Assembly (NCBI GenBank): GCA_946405625.1
Contig: CAMJHQ010000002.1
Span: 86,891-150,890, forward strand
Origin: an uncultured Lachnospiraceae bacterium
GTDB taxonomy: Bacteria; Bacillota; Clostridia; Lachnospirales; Lachnospiraceae
Reading direction: 5' to 3'
Length of the DNA stretch: 64,000 nucleotides
The translations under genes and the position numbers were made by a program. The notes beneath the pieces were generated by a model. That model worked only from the letters and a program-made list of their open reading frames with translations. It did not search any database and was not told the origin of the DNA. Of the stretch, positions 47,090-55,298 are shown piece by piece. The number at the start of each line of letters is the position of its first letter. Position 1 is the first letter of the stretch.

Positions 47090-49678
47090 TTATTCTACCC
47101 TGAGTCTGTCGACAACACTGATCTTGCTCATTTTGTTATAGGCTATAACAGGTATGATAATTACAAGTATCAGTATAAAAGGCAGACATACAAGATTCGG
47201 TACAAGTGTAAAATTCCAGTCAAACATCGGAACAGCATTTGTCAGCGCTTTTATCAGTGTCAGATTAAGAACTGAAGAAATCACAAGTGATACAACCGCT
47301 GACCAGATAAAATATCTGCAACCTTCCTTCATAAGGCCTATTCTCTGCTGTTTTCCTGTCATTCCGACAGCTTCAAGCATCGCAAGCTCTCTGCTTCTTA
47401 CAATTATCGATGTGATGATCGTATTAGCAAAATTCATAAGTCCGATAAGTCCCAGTACAACAGCAATCACTGCACCCACTACTTCGAACATTCTGCCCAT
47501 TGAAGCATATTCTTCCGTAACGCTTTCCTTGGAATCATAATCCATTGTAGGATCAACATTGTTTGTATAGTTCTTCAGCCAGTCATTTACATATTCTTCC
47601 TTCGAATCATCTACATCCATAATTACTCTCATTGCGTTCCAATCGGAACCGTTAAGCTGAAGGAACTCACCTTCCGGAAGTATGTAATCACACTCGAACA
47701 AGCTATAATGTCTAAGGCCCAAGGCTATAGGAATTTCAACTACCGCATAGATTTCATACTCTTTCACCGGAGCGTTATCATAGTTTTCAACTTCATATTC
47801 CTCTCCGGACTCGCCTACAACTGTTTCTGTTTCACAGTATTTTGGATCATAGCTTCTTATACTGATCTTATCCCCGGGATCAAGGAAATTCACTTCACCG
47901 TTATCTGTCTTAAATCTGGTAATAAGCACGTAATTTCCGGAATTAAATGTATTCCAGTCTATCTTGTCACTGCCGTCCTTTGTCTCAAGAACCTTCAGCT
48001 TATCTACGGCAAGTTCGCCCATTCCGTATGTTTTACCGCCAAGTGTTCTGGTTTCTGTATAGTGATCAATCTCATCTTTTCGCATTTGATCGTCATATCC
48101 ATGGCTTAAAAACTTCTCATCAAGCAGTTTACTCTGCATTACATTTTTATCTATTTTAGCCCAGTTTTCTTCATTGAATTCCTGATTTCTCTCGTTTAAA
48201 TACACTCCGCTGACAGAATCAACACCATCAAGGTTCTTCAGCTCATCCATCAACTCATGGCTTACTGCATCCGTATTTACATGCATCATACTCGGATTGT
48301 CCAATTGCGCATCCTGAATACTGAAATCCGCAACTATAAGGCTCTTTACATATTTATCCATACTGAAGCCGCTGACAAATCCGAATACACTGTTCAGAAT
48401 AACGAGAGCAAGTGATATTGAAAGAATTACCACGCCCAGCTTCTTCTTCGGTTTACCTTTTTTGTCAAATTCATCTGTATACTTTACTGTCTCAACAGGA
48501 GAGACCTTAGCTGCCCTTCGGCATGGCTTTCCTGAACTGAATATAACTGTCAGATATGAGAAGAATGCTGCAGCCAGAAGTATCCAGATATTTATATGAA
48601 GACCACCTTTTCCAACTGTAAGTGTAACAAACTGTCCGGAAATGATTGGAAGAAGATAAGCAGCTACCAAAACTCCAAGACCGATTCCGATAGGTATTCC
48701 TATTATAGATATGAGATTTGCTCTCTTCCTGACGATCTTTTTCAACTGCTTTTCTGTAGTTCCTATAGTCTTCAGCAGACCGAATTCCCGAATGTCTGAA
48801 ACTATATTAATGTCAAAGATATTGTAAATGATGAGGTATCCCGCAAACATGAATATGATTATCAAAGCCCCGCATATTACTACTACAGAAGGATCAAGAT
48901 TACTGGCACCGTATGCCCAGTTGATACCATAATTCACATCTTCTCTAAGTCCTGTCCTTATGATAAGTCCTTCAACCTTTTTCTCTATATTTATACTGTT
49001 ACTGAAATTGAAATCTACTGAATATCTTCCGACTTCATCTGATCCGGTTGCTTTTGAATAAGGAACCGTAGCATCAGGTGCATACTTTTCCTGAAAAGCC
49101 TTAGATACATAGATCATCTGTGCCGGGCATATAGGATCAGCTTCGTAGTAACCACTTACCGTAAAATCATTGGATACGATTGTGTCATTAATATCCAGAT
49201 CAAGTCGGATAGTCATTCCGATATCCGGTGTCTCTCCCAATGCTTCGAGAATCTTGTCACTTACTACAACTTCATTTTCCTGCTCAGGCATTTTACCCTT
49301 TACCGGATAACTGAAGGATTCTTTTGCATTTGAATCTTCCGCATAGTAGCATTCTGAGTACAGCTTGGTAAACTCCTTATTATCTCCGAAGCCTACAAGT
49401 ATCCTATATGAAACGTCCTTAATCTTAGGATCATCCTTCATCTGGTTATATTCATCTTTGGTAAGATACTTAAATCCTGCATGATATGTACCGCCAACCT
49501 GTCTCATAGTAGATTCCTGAATTTCATTTATCATGCTTCCACCTACCGAAAACAGCGTTGAAAAAAGTAAGCTGGTGAGTATTACAGCAAGTACAAGTAT
49601 TATATATTTGTTTTTCTTAGTTTTCATCCCGCTGTAAGAGATATTATTTATTGTATTTCTGTTATTTACCTTATTCAT
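47090..49678 (-). CDS. FtsX-family ABC permease (module D)
   Basis: An 862-residue permease with two FtsX units. The first helix (about 25-46) follows ISYSGMKTKKNKYIILVLAV. Then come an extracytoplasmic domain (about 48-255) and a helix cluster (about 262-385) with DIREFGLLKTIGTTEKQLKK. A further helix near 412-432 leads to a second external domain (to about 745). The final cluster contains SRELAMLEAVGMTGKQQRIG. AGAGGAACGAAC precedes the ATG, 50 bases after the ATPase stop. It ends in a terminator. The substrate is unknown. Confidence 0.88.
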   Translation of the reverse strand: MNKVNNRNTINNISYSGMKTKKNKYIILVLAVILTSLLFSTLFSVGGSMINEIQESTMRQVGGTYHAGFKYLTKDEYNQMKDDPKIKDVSYRILVGFGDNKEFTKLYSECYYAEDSNAKESFSYPVKGKMPEQENEVVVSDKILEALGETPDIGMTIRLDLDINDTIVSNDFTVSGYYEADPICPAQMIYVSKAFQEKYAPDATVPYSKATGSDEVGRYSVDFNFSNSINIEKKVEGLIIRTGLREDVNYGINWAYGASNLDPSVVVICGALIIIFMFAGYLIIYNIFDINIVSDIREFGLLKTIGTTEKQLKKIVRKRANLISIIGIPIGIGLGVLVAAYLLPIISGQFVTLTVGKGGLHINIWILLAAAFFSYLTVIFSSGKPCRRAAKVSPVETVKYTDEFDKKGKPKKKLGVVILSISLALVILNSVFGFVSGFSMDKYVKSLIVADFSIQDAQLDNPSMMHVNTDAVSHELMDELKNLDGVDSVSGVYLNERNQEFNEENWAKIDKNVMQSKLLDEKFLSHGYDDQMRKDEIDHYTETRTLGGKTYGMGELAVDKLKVLETKDGSDKIDWNTFNSGNYVLITRFKTDNGEVNFLDPGDKISIRSYDPKYCETETVVGESGEEYEVENYDNAPVKEYEIYAVVEIPIALGLRHYSLFECDYILPEGEFLQLNGSDWNAMRVIMDVDDSKEEYVNDWLKNYTNNVDPTMDYDSKESVTEEYASMGRMFEVVGAVIAVVLGLIGLMNFANTIITSIIVRSRELAMLEAVGMTGKQQRIGLMKEGCRYFIWSAVVSLVISSVLNLTLIKALTNAVPMFDWNFTLVPNLVCLPFILILVIIIPVIAYNKMSKISVVDRLRVE

Positions 49679-49728
49679 GTTCGTTCCTCTGATTTAGTAT
49701 TTAAGCTTTTGGATTTAATTCTGTTTGA

Positions 49729-50391
49729 TTATACGATATGACCGTCTTCGATCCTCACAGTTCTATCTGCCGTCTGCGCTATCTCGTCATTATGTGTGAT
49801 CATTACGATTGTCTGATTGAATTTCTGTCCGGTAGTCTTAAGAAGTCCAAGCACATCCTGGCTTGTCTTCGTATCAAGATTACCTGTCGGCTCATCGGCA
49901 AGAATGATCGCAGGCTTTGATGCAAGTGCTCTTGCGATTGCAACTCTCTGCTGCTGGCCTCCCGAAAGCTTTGATGGAAGCACATTCAGTTTTTTGGATA
50001 TTCCCAGAGTCTCGATAACATTATCTATATATTCTTTATCTATCTTCTTACCATCCAGTTGAAGAGGAAGAATGACATTGTCATAAACCGAAATGCTCGG
50101 TACCAGATTGAAGCTCTGGAAGATAAATCCGATCTTTCTTCTTCTGAAAATGCAGAGCGCATCGCCCTTAAGTTCCGATATATCTTTATCATCGATTATG
50201 ATCTTTCCTTCTGTCGGATTATCAAGTCCGCCCAGCATGTGGAGAAGTGTTGACTTTCCGCTTCCGCTTGTACCTATAATACTTACGAACTCTCCTCTCT
50301 CAACAGATAAGCTCACGTCATCAAGTGCCTTAACCAGTGTTTCGCCCTCTCCGTAATATTTTTTAATATGTTCTGCAACCAGTATACTCAT
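49729..50391 (-). CDS. ABC exporter ATPase (module D)
   Basis: A 220-residue ATPase: Walker [21 protein letters not shown], signature [15 protein letters not shown], Walker [13 protein letters not shown] and switch His in MITHND. This is the MacB/LolD-like class. AAAGGAG 10 bases before the ATG at 50391 sets the start; the longer frame to 50445 lacks one. It pairs with the FtsX permease downstream. A hairpin between it and the HK gene may separate or attenuate transcription. Confidence 0.93.
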   Translation of the reverse strand: MSILVAEHIKKYYGEGETLVKALDDVSLSVERGEFVSIIGTSGSGKSTLLHMLGGLDNPTEGKIIIDDKDISELKGDALCIFRRRKIGFIFQSFNLVPSISVYDNVILPLQLDGKKIDKEYIDNVIETLGISKKLNVLPSKLSGGQQQRVAIARALASKPAIILADEPTGNLDTKTSQDVLGLLKTTGQKFNQTIVMITHNDEIAQTADRTVRIEDGHIV

Positions 50392-50487
50392 TTTATTTTG
50401 TCTCCTTTGTAATTCGTATTGTTTTGACTGTGTGTATAATAACACCCTTTTCTTTCCAGATTATTTCTCAAATCTTTCATCTTTGAA

Positions 50488-50527
50488 AGAATTAAGGGAT
50501 ATCGCACATTTTTTTGTACGATATCCC
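50488..50527 (-). terminator. terminator or attenuator between module D HK and ATPase genes
   Basis: The stem GGGATATCGTAC / GTGCGATATCCC (one mismatch) is followed on the minus strand by the weakly T-rich TTAATTCTTTC. The poor T tract suggests partial read-through into the ATPase gene. Confidence 0.55.
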
Positions 50528-50534
50528 CCCGGGA

Positions 50535-51425
50535 TCATTTTCTCAGATATAATATAAACTCTCCGCCTTCTCTCCTATCATTCGGAATGACCTTTATATA
50601 GCCATCTTCTTTAGAGAGTATCTCGCGTGTAAGATAAAGACCTATTCCAACGCCTTCTTCCTGTTGAACCTCACTGCTCCTGTAGAAACGTCCGAATATT
50701 TTTGCCGCATCCTCTTCGGATATTCCGTTTCCTTCATCAACCACATGTATCGCAAGATACATATCGGAATCGGATACGGATAATCTGACAGTTCCACCTT
50801 CCGGTGAATACTTTACCGCATTATCCAGAACATTCAGCAAGGCCTCCAGTGTCCACTTCATATCAAAGGATGCAGTTCTTTTTTCTTCTCCTAAAGAATC
50901 CGGTACTTCAAATTTAATACTCTTCGCTTTAGCTTTCGGCTTTGCCGCAGCTACTGCCGAACCGATCAGTTCATTTGCATCAGAAGGCTTTGCCTCAACT
51001 TCCAGAGTTCCGTTTTCCAGCCTTGACAGCTTGGTAAGTGAATCGATCAGAAACTCAAGCCTATGATTTTGTCTTTTAATCTCATCAGCATACTTTAGGA
51101 TCTTCTTTGAAGACACTGCCGCATCTTCTGCGGTCAGATTGGAAGTATTCATCCTCTCAGCCTCTTCATAGAGAAGCTCCGTATACATTTTTATGATCGT
51201 CATAGGTGTCTTGGTCTGATGAGATATATCTGATATAAACTGCTCCAGCCTATGTCTCTCTGCTTCCAGATTCTGATTGGACAGAACAGAAGTACCCAAG
51301 AACTCTTTCCATTTTGATTCCAGTCTCGACAGCTTGGTCTCGTCATAGTTGCTTTCGGAAAAGTTTCCGTTCATGGCATCATCCAGCATCTTATCCAGTT
51401 TATCTACTATCTTGTTCGCAAACAT
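50535..51425 (-). CDS. histidine kinase without membrane sensor (module D), apparently 5'-truncated
   Basis: A 296-residue kinase with no membrane helix and no cysteine. The N-terminal linker LDKMLDDAMNGNFSESNYDE is the part that in related kinases follows the membrane helices. HisKA has ISDISHQTKTPMTIIKMYTE. HATPase shows NVLDNAVKYSPEGG, VDEGNGISEED and VGIGLYLTREILSKEDG. The frame remains open for nine codons upstream (SDNDKARKR) before a TAA at 51453-51455, as if the sensor part had been deleted. The ribosome binding site (GAGAAAAAGA) is weak. It is 54 bases after the response regulator gene. The catalytic core looks intact. Confidence 0.85.
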   Translation of the reverse strand: MFANKIVDKLDKMLDDAMNGNFSESNYDETKLSRLESKWKEFLGTSVLSNQNLEAERHRLEQFISDISHQTKTPMTIIKMYTELLYEEAERMNTSNLTAEDAAVSSKKILKYADEIKRQNHRLEFLIDSLTKLSRLENGTLEVEAKPSDANELIGSAVAAAKPKAKAKSIKFEVPDSLGEEKRTASFDMKWTLEALLNVLDNAVKYSPEGGTVRLSVSDSDMYLAIHVVDEGNGISEEDAAKIFGRFYRSSEVQQEEGVGIGLYLTREILSKEDGYIKVIPNDRREGGEFILYLRK

Positions 51426-51479
51426 TCTTTTTCTCGCTTTGTCATTATCCGATTAATCTCTTTGTCGTATAAGTCTTAA

Positions 51480-52196
51480 CTATTCAAATCTGTAGCCCTG
51501 ACCGTAAACAGTATTTATATGTTTATCTCCTCCACGACTCTCAATCTTGCTTCTAAGTCTGTTGACCGTAACCGAAAGTGCATTTTCCTCCACATAATCT
51601 CCGCTGTTTCCCCAGATTCTTTCAATAAGCGTATCTCTGGTAAGGATCATTCCCTTGTTATCCAGGAATATTTTGAGAAGGCGCTGCTCATTAACGCTGA
51701 GAAACAGCTCTTCCTCACCCTTCTTGAAGACCAGCTTGTCAAAGTCAAAGATCATGTCATCAATCTCATAAACGGCCGCTTTATCACTCGACAGATTTCC
51801 GCTGTTACCGGATGTCTCAGCATTACCGGATATTCTGCTCCGACGGATAAGTGCATTTACTCTGGCTCTCAGAACCGCAAGGCTGAATGGCTTTGTCAGG
51901 AAATCGTCGGCACCCATGGTAAGTCCCGTTACCTCATCCATTTCCATATCGTTTGCCGTCAGTATCAGCACAGGAACATCACTATGTTCTCTTACATATT
52001 TCAGATAATCATAACCGCTCCCGTCGGGAAGATTAAGATCGAGTATTATCAGGTTTATCTCGCTTCCGTATTTCATAAAACCCAGTCTGGCGGATTCTAT
52101 AGTATATACCTTATAAAAGTTATCCGCCGCATCTGAAATCGATATGGATATACCTTCACTCAGTGCTTTATCGTCTTCAACTATCTGTATTGTCAT
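51480..52196 (-). CDS. OmpR-family response regulator (module D)
   Basis: A 238-residue regulator: receiver with IQIVEDDKALSEGI, phospho-Asp in LIILDLNLPDGSG and Lys in LTKPFSLAVL. A winged-helix domain ends VTVNRLRSKIESRGGDKHIN. CGGAGAAGAAATA precedes the ATG. It begins 22 bases after the 4Fe-4S membrane protein gene, so it appears to be in the same transcript as the redox genes. Its targets probably include the ATPase-FtsX genes. Confidence 0.92.
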   Translation of the reverse strand: MTIQIVEDDKALSEGISISISDAADNFYKVYTIESARLGFMKYGSEINLIILDLNLPDGSGYDYLKYVREHSDVPVLILTANDMEMDEVTGLTMGADDFLTKPFSLAVLRARVNALIRRSRISGNAETSGNSGNLSSDKAAVYEIDDMIFDFDKLVFKKGEEELFLSVNEQRLLKIFLDNKGMILTRDTLIERIWGNSGDYVEENALSVTVNRLRSKIESRGGDKHINTVYGQGYRFE

Positions 52197-52218
52197 TATT
52201 TCTTCTCCGAATTTCTTA

Positions 52219-53055
52219 TTACTTATTTATTACTTGTTTTTTTGTATCTGTATTTTTTATTCCAAACCTTATGGCATCCACCGGACAATGCCCTACGCAG
52301 GTGCCGCAGTGTATACATTCTCTGTCACCTACCTTATGCACATCCATAAGACAGTTATCTACACATTTATTACAGTTGATACATTTTTCCGTATCCACCT
52401 TCACTCCTACTACCGATACCGGTGCGAAGAAAGAGTATAAAGCTCCCAGCGGACATATAAATCTGCAGAAGGATCTGTAACACAGGCTGCAAAAAAGCAG
52501 TACCAGAGCTAAAACAAATATCTTCCACGAAAAGAGTAATCCGATCAGACTCTGCAGCTGGGGATTTGAGGATACGAGCGGAATCCCCGCCTCTATCGTT
52601 CCCGCCGGGCAGATATATTTGCAGAAGCCGGGTGCCAGCTTTACGAGCGGTATCAGTATAACAAAAATCGCCAGAATTACATACTTCAGATATGACAGTA
52701 TTCTTGTAAACCTGCTCTTTCGTATCTTCGGCAAAGGCAGCTTATAGAACAGCTCCTGCAGAAGTCCGAAGGGACATAGGAATCCACAGATGAATCTGCC
52801 AAGTAAAAGCCCGAACAGTATTAAAGTTCCCAATATATAATATGGGAACTTGTACTTTGATGAAAGAAGTCCGGACTGAAGGCTTCCCAGAGGGCACGAT
52901 GCTATTGCGCCCGGGCACGAATAGCAGTTAAGCCCCGGAACACATACTCCCTTTGCTGCTCCCTGATATATGCCTCCTGACATAAAGCCCTTTATATTAC
53001 AGTTGTACAGCACCGCTGCTATCAACTGAGTATATCTCCGCTTACTGATCTTCAT
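52219..53055 (-). CDS. polytopic membrane protein with two 4Fe-4S clusters (NapH-like)
   Basis: A 278-residue integral membrane iron-sulfur protein. About five helices carry paired cysteines in loops (LNCYSCPGAIASCPLGS, GRFICGFLCPFGLLQE, KYICPAGTIEAG, RFICPLGALYSF), as in NapH/RdxA-type electron-transfer proteins. The C-terminus has two ferredoxin motifs, CINCNKCVDNCLMDV and CIHCGTCVGHCPVDA. It probably moves electrons across or at the membrane, perhaps to the TlpA and CXXC proteins encoded just upstream. GGAGATGAG directly ahead of the ATG at 53055 sets the start; the longer frame would run into the 20-bp repeats. Confidence 0.88.
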   Translation of the reverse strand: MKISKRRYTQLIAAVLYNCNIKGFMSGGIYQGAAKGVCVPGLNCYSCPGAIASCPLGSLQSGLLSSKYKFPYYILGTLILFGLLLGRFICGFLCPFGLLQELFYKLPLPKIRKSRFTRILSYLKYVILAIFVILIPLVKLAPGFCKYICPAGTIEAGIPLVSSNPQLQSLIGLLFSWKIFVLALVLLFCSLCYRSFCRFICPLGALYSFFAPVSVVGVKVDTEKCINCNKCVDNCLMDVHKVGDRECIHCGTCVGHCPVDAIRFGIKNTDTKKQVINK

Positions 53056-53085
53056 CTCATCTCCACGATATTTATAACTCATTTT

Positions 53086-53185
53086 TGCCACACGGACAAA
53101 TTATATGCCACATAGGCAGATTTTATACCACACGGACAGGCCTCATACCGTAAAGACAGTTTCTATGTCTCACGGACAGGCCTTA
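53086..53185. repeat. five degenerate 20-bp tandem repeats between redox genes
   Basis: Units of exactly 20 bases start at 53086, 53106, 53126, 53146 and 53166. The best unit reads TACCACACGGACAGGCCTCA. The core CACGGACA is exact in units 1, 3 and 5; units 2 and 4 are more diverged (CATAGGCA, GTAAAGACA). The period is not a multiple of three and no gene covers it. It lies between the CXXC-peptide gene stop and the 4Fe-4S gene start, within the leader of the latter. Confidence 0.85.
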
Positions 53186-53194
53186 CACTTGCCT

Positions 53195-53374
53195 CTAACC
53201 TATGCCGATACATTCGTAGCATATCCTGATTGCTTTGGACATCACATCCTTGAAGCCGCCGCAGCTGAGTCCGTATATTATAAGCGCCAATGCTGCAACA
53301 AGTAAAATGCTGCGAATGACTGTCAGCTTCACTTTGCTGTTATCCTTATTTTCCAAAACATTCTTCGATTGCAT
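53195..53374 (-). CDS. CD1871A-family CXXC motif-containing small membrane protein
   Basis: A 59-residue peptide with one membrane helix (about 19-38, VIRSILLVAALALIIYGLSC). It ends KAIRICYECIGIG, so the CYEC pair lies at the very C-terminus. This matches the CD1871A family of small CXXC proteins, which to my knowledge accompany 4Fe-4S membrane proteins and thioredoxin-like proteins in clostridia. GAGGAG 7 bases before the ATG at 53374 fixes the start, inside the last 29 bases of the TlpA gene in another frame, so the two are translationally coupled. A role in thiol electron transfer is inferred. Confidence 0.82.
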   Translation of the reverse strand: MQSKNVLENKDNSKVKLTVIRSILLVAALALIIYGLSCGGFKDVMSKAIRICYECIGIG

Positions 53375-53912
53375 CCTTATACTCCTCATACTGCTTATCC
53401 GCATCATAAGCACCAACATAGATCTTTGATATCTCGCCCTTGTTGATCACAAGCGTATACGGAATTCCATCAGTCGGATAATATGCTTCTATAGCTCCGT
53501 TTTCATCATAACCTATATTAAATGTATATCCGTTGTCCTTAACAAACTTATCGACCGTAGCCTTGTCTTCCATGCAATTAACACATATGATCTGTAGTCC
53601 TTCCAGGCTTTCATTATTGAGTTTCTCAAACGCAGGCATCTCACCTACACATGGAGGACACCATGTTGCCCAGAAGTTTAGAAGTACAACACCTTCACTG
53701 TAATCGGACAGCTTGAATGTTTCACCGTTCACTAGCGTAGCAGAAAAATCCGGCGCTTTGTCTCCCATCTGAAGTTTCTTTATCCTTACCTCTTCTTTGG
53801 ATGTTTCTTCTGTTGTTGCCGCTCTATCTGTCTCTGTTGTTTTACCGCAACCGGAGCAAAGCACAACTGTCAGTATCGCAACTGTTACCAACTTCTTGAT
53901 CACTAATTTCAT
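53346..53912 (-). CDS. TlpA/ResA-like thioredoxin-fold lipoprotein
   Basis: A 188-residue exported thiol-disulfide protein. The N-terminal signal ends in a lipobox-like LCSGC (Cys at about 22), so it should be membrane-anchored outside. The AhpC/TSA-thioredoxin fold (about 50-185) has GDKAPDFSATLVNGETFKLS and the redox pair in NFWATWCPPCVGEMPAF, and the cis-Pro loop in GIPYTLVINKG. It probably reduces or isomerises extracytoplasmic disulfides, taking electrons from the adjacent 4Fe-4S and CXXC proteins. AAAGGCGATAAA precedes the ATG. Confidence 0.9.
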   Translation of the reverse strand: MKLVIKKLVTVAILTVVLCSGCGKTTETDRAATTEETSKEEVRIKKLQMGDKAPDFSATLVNGETFKLSDYSEGVVLLNFWATWCPPCVGEMPAFEKLNNESLEGLQIICVNCMEDKATVDKFVKDNGYTFNIGYDENGAIEAYYPTDGIPYTLVINKGEISKIYVGAYDADKQYEEYKDAIEECFGK

Positions 53913-54003
53913 TTTATCGCCTTTCTGTTTCTTCTGCCTTTATATCTACAACATCTTATCATATATCCAATCACTCCGATAGATAGAATATCGTTCAAAC
54001 ACT

Positions 54004-54023
54004 ACTGTGTTAATATTCACAGT
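54004..54023. promoter_or_regulatory. CRP/FNR-like palindromic operator candidate
   Basis: ACTGTGTTAATATTCACAGT is an inverted repeat with perfect 6-bp arms. It fits the TGTGA-N6-TCACA pattern of CRP/FNR-family sites at 9 of 10 arm positions. It lies in the divergent interval between the TlpA gene (minus) and the 47-codon ORF plus VOC gene (plus). No CRP/FNR regulator gene is in the window. Confidence 0.45.
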
Positions 54024-54162
54024 TAGCAGAAAACTTAGACAGATTGCTTACTTGTAATCATATCTGTTTAAAGCTTCTGCGTTCTGTCAGATTCGAATAT
54101 TGCTTGAATTCGCACATCTATGTGATGTATATTTAATTATATAGTTTAGAAAGGAGCGAAGT

Positions 54163-54306
54163 ATGCTGAAGAGATTCTTGATAATGACATGCTATGGAAG
54201 ATATAACAGCTTCAGAATCATGAGAATAGCTATGCAGGAAATTACTGAGCTGTTTCAGTATGCTTTCCTACGGATAACTCATAAGAGTATTTCTTTTGAT
54301 GTTTAA
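54163..54306 (+). CDS. small basic protein of 47 residues, unknown
   Basis: An ATG with the excellent site AAAGGAGCGAAGT opens a 47-codon frame beginning MLKRFLIMTCYGRYNSFRIM and ending HKSISFDV. It is basic with alternating hydrophobic residues, possibly an amphipathic helix. It ends 32 bases before the VOC gene and probably shares its transcript. No family is recognised. The ribosome binding site is the main argument that it is a real gene. Confidence 0.5.
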   Translation: MLKRFLIMTCYGRYNSFRIMRIAMQEITELFQYAFLRITHKSISFDV

Positions 54307-54338
54307 ATTATTTTAAATTAAAGAAAGAGGTACATTTT

Positions 54339-54725
54339 ATGAAAACAAAGGTTACACATATCGGAATATATACTACTGATTTAGAAAGATTAAAGGATTT
54401 TTATATACGCTATTTTGATGCAGAGTGCAATGATAAATACGTGAACAGCAAAGGATTTTCCAGTTACTTTCTTACTTTTGACAGTGATGTCAGAATTGAA
54501 ATAATGGCCAACACCAATCTGGAGTATCACAAGTTTAAAGATCTGGAATCCGGAATGAATCATCTGGCTTTTTCCGTAGGAACGAAAGAAAATGTGATTG
54601 CTCTTACGAAACAGCTTGAAGACGATGGTTACGAAATCATATCTCAGCCAAGAACAACCGGTGATGGTTATTTTGAGAGCAAGATTTCCGATCCTGATGG
54701 CAACAGCATAGAAATAACCGTATAG
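54339..54725 (+). CDS. VOC-superfamily (glyoxalase-like) metalloprotein
   Basis: A 128-residue protein with two beta-alpha-beta-beta-beta units. The four metal-ligand positions of glyoxalase-type VOC enzymes are present: His in KVTHIGIYTTD, Glu in VRIEIMAN, His in MNHLAFSVG and Glu in NSIEITV. Lactoylglutathione lyase activity is only one option; the family also includes epimerases, dioxygenases and fosfomycin-type resistance enzymes. AAAGAGGTACATTTT precedes the ATG. A strong hairpin follows the gene. Confidence 0.85.
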   Translation: MKTKVTHIGIYTTDLERLKDFYIRYFDAECNDKYVNSKGFSSYFLTFDSDVRIEIMANTNLEYHKFKDLESGMNHLAFSVGTKENVIALTKQLEDDGYEIISQPRTTGDGYFESKISDPDGNSIEITV

Positions 54726-54773
54726 ATTTTTCGTATATCAATTTCTTTCGAACTATTCGGATGAATCTTTAGA

Positions 54774-54817
54774 AAGCTGACATCCCACCATCTTTATAGG
54801 TGGTGGGATGTCGGCTT
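54774..54817. terminator. bidirectional terminator between VOC gene and 54.8-kb gene
   Basis: A 17-bp stem AAGCTGACATCCCACCA / TGGTGGGATGTCGGCTT (one mismatch) with a 10-nt loop. The stop codon of the minus-strand gene (54816-54818) overlaps the base of the stem. T tracts on either side are short. Confidence 0.7.
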
Positions 54818-55205
54818 ATTTATCTTCAAAAATAATTGTTATATTCTTTGAATCACTCGTCAGTGTTAGCTTTTTCCCTGAGATATTGGCCGTCATTCCC
54901 TGATTGGCATCATCAAAACTAATACTGTATTTTCCTCTTTCCAAATATGTTATATGTCCTTTATGGTCTTTTCCGTTTAACGATAGTACGCAGCTTTTAC
55001 CATCTTTACATACAAATGAAGGTGAAATCTCCTTTTCTGCCGAGGACAGATTTTCAGCTTTTACAGTTTGTCCGTTAACCGTATACTCCACCAACGTCCA
55101 TTTACTGGATATCTCGGAATTATGCCGTAATGATGGTGCTATCACCAAAAAAACAACACACATTACTATAGCGCCTATTGCCGCTCTCCCCCACATTTTT
55201 TCCAT
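54816..55205 (-). CDS. membrane-anchored lipocalin-like small protein
   Basis: A 129-residue protein. One N-terminal helix (about 8-26, AAIGAIVMCVVFLVIAPSL) is followed by a beta-rich domain opening SSKWTLVEYTVNGQTVKAEN and closing LTLTSDSKNITIIFEDK. This resembles small lipocalin-like surface domains of unknown ligand common in clostridia. No Cys lipobox is present, so it is anchored by the helix or secreted after cleavage. AAGGAGATTATAAA precedes the ATG. Its stop lies within the terminator stem. Confidence 0.6.
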   Translation of the reverse strand: MEKMWGRAAIGAIVMCVVFLVIAPSLRHNSEISSKWTLVEYTVNGQTVKAENLSSAEKEISPSFVCKDGKSCVLSLNGKDHKGHITYLERGKYSISFDDANQGMTANISGKKLTLTSDSKNITIIFEDK

Positions 55206-55298
55206 TTTATAATCTCCTTAATTCTAGCTTATTCACCTTCGCAGATCAGATCACTTTACATTTTAAGCATAATATACTTAGCTATATTATGCTGCTCT

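Noticed and set aside
53086..53185. 20-bp repeats considered as a CRISPR array
   Set aside because: There are no spacers between units, units are degenerate and too short, and no cas genes are in the window.
53105..53305. Plus-strand open frame (about 66 codons) across the 20-bp repeats
   Set aside because: It is a by-product of the repeat composition; a 20-base period cannot encode an in-phase repeat, and there is no ribosome binding site.
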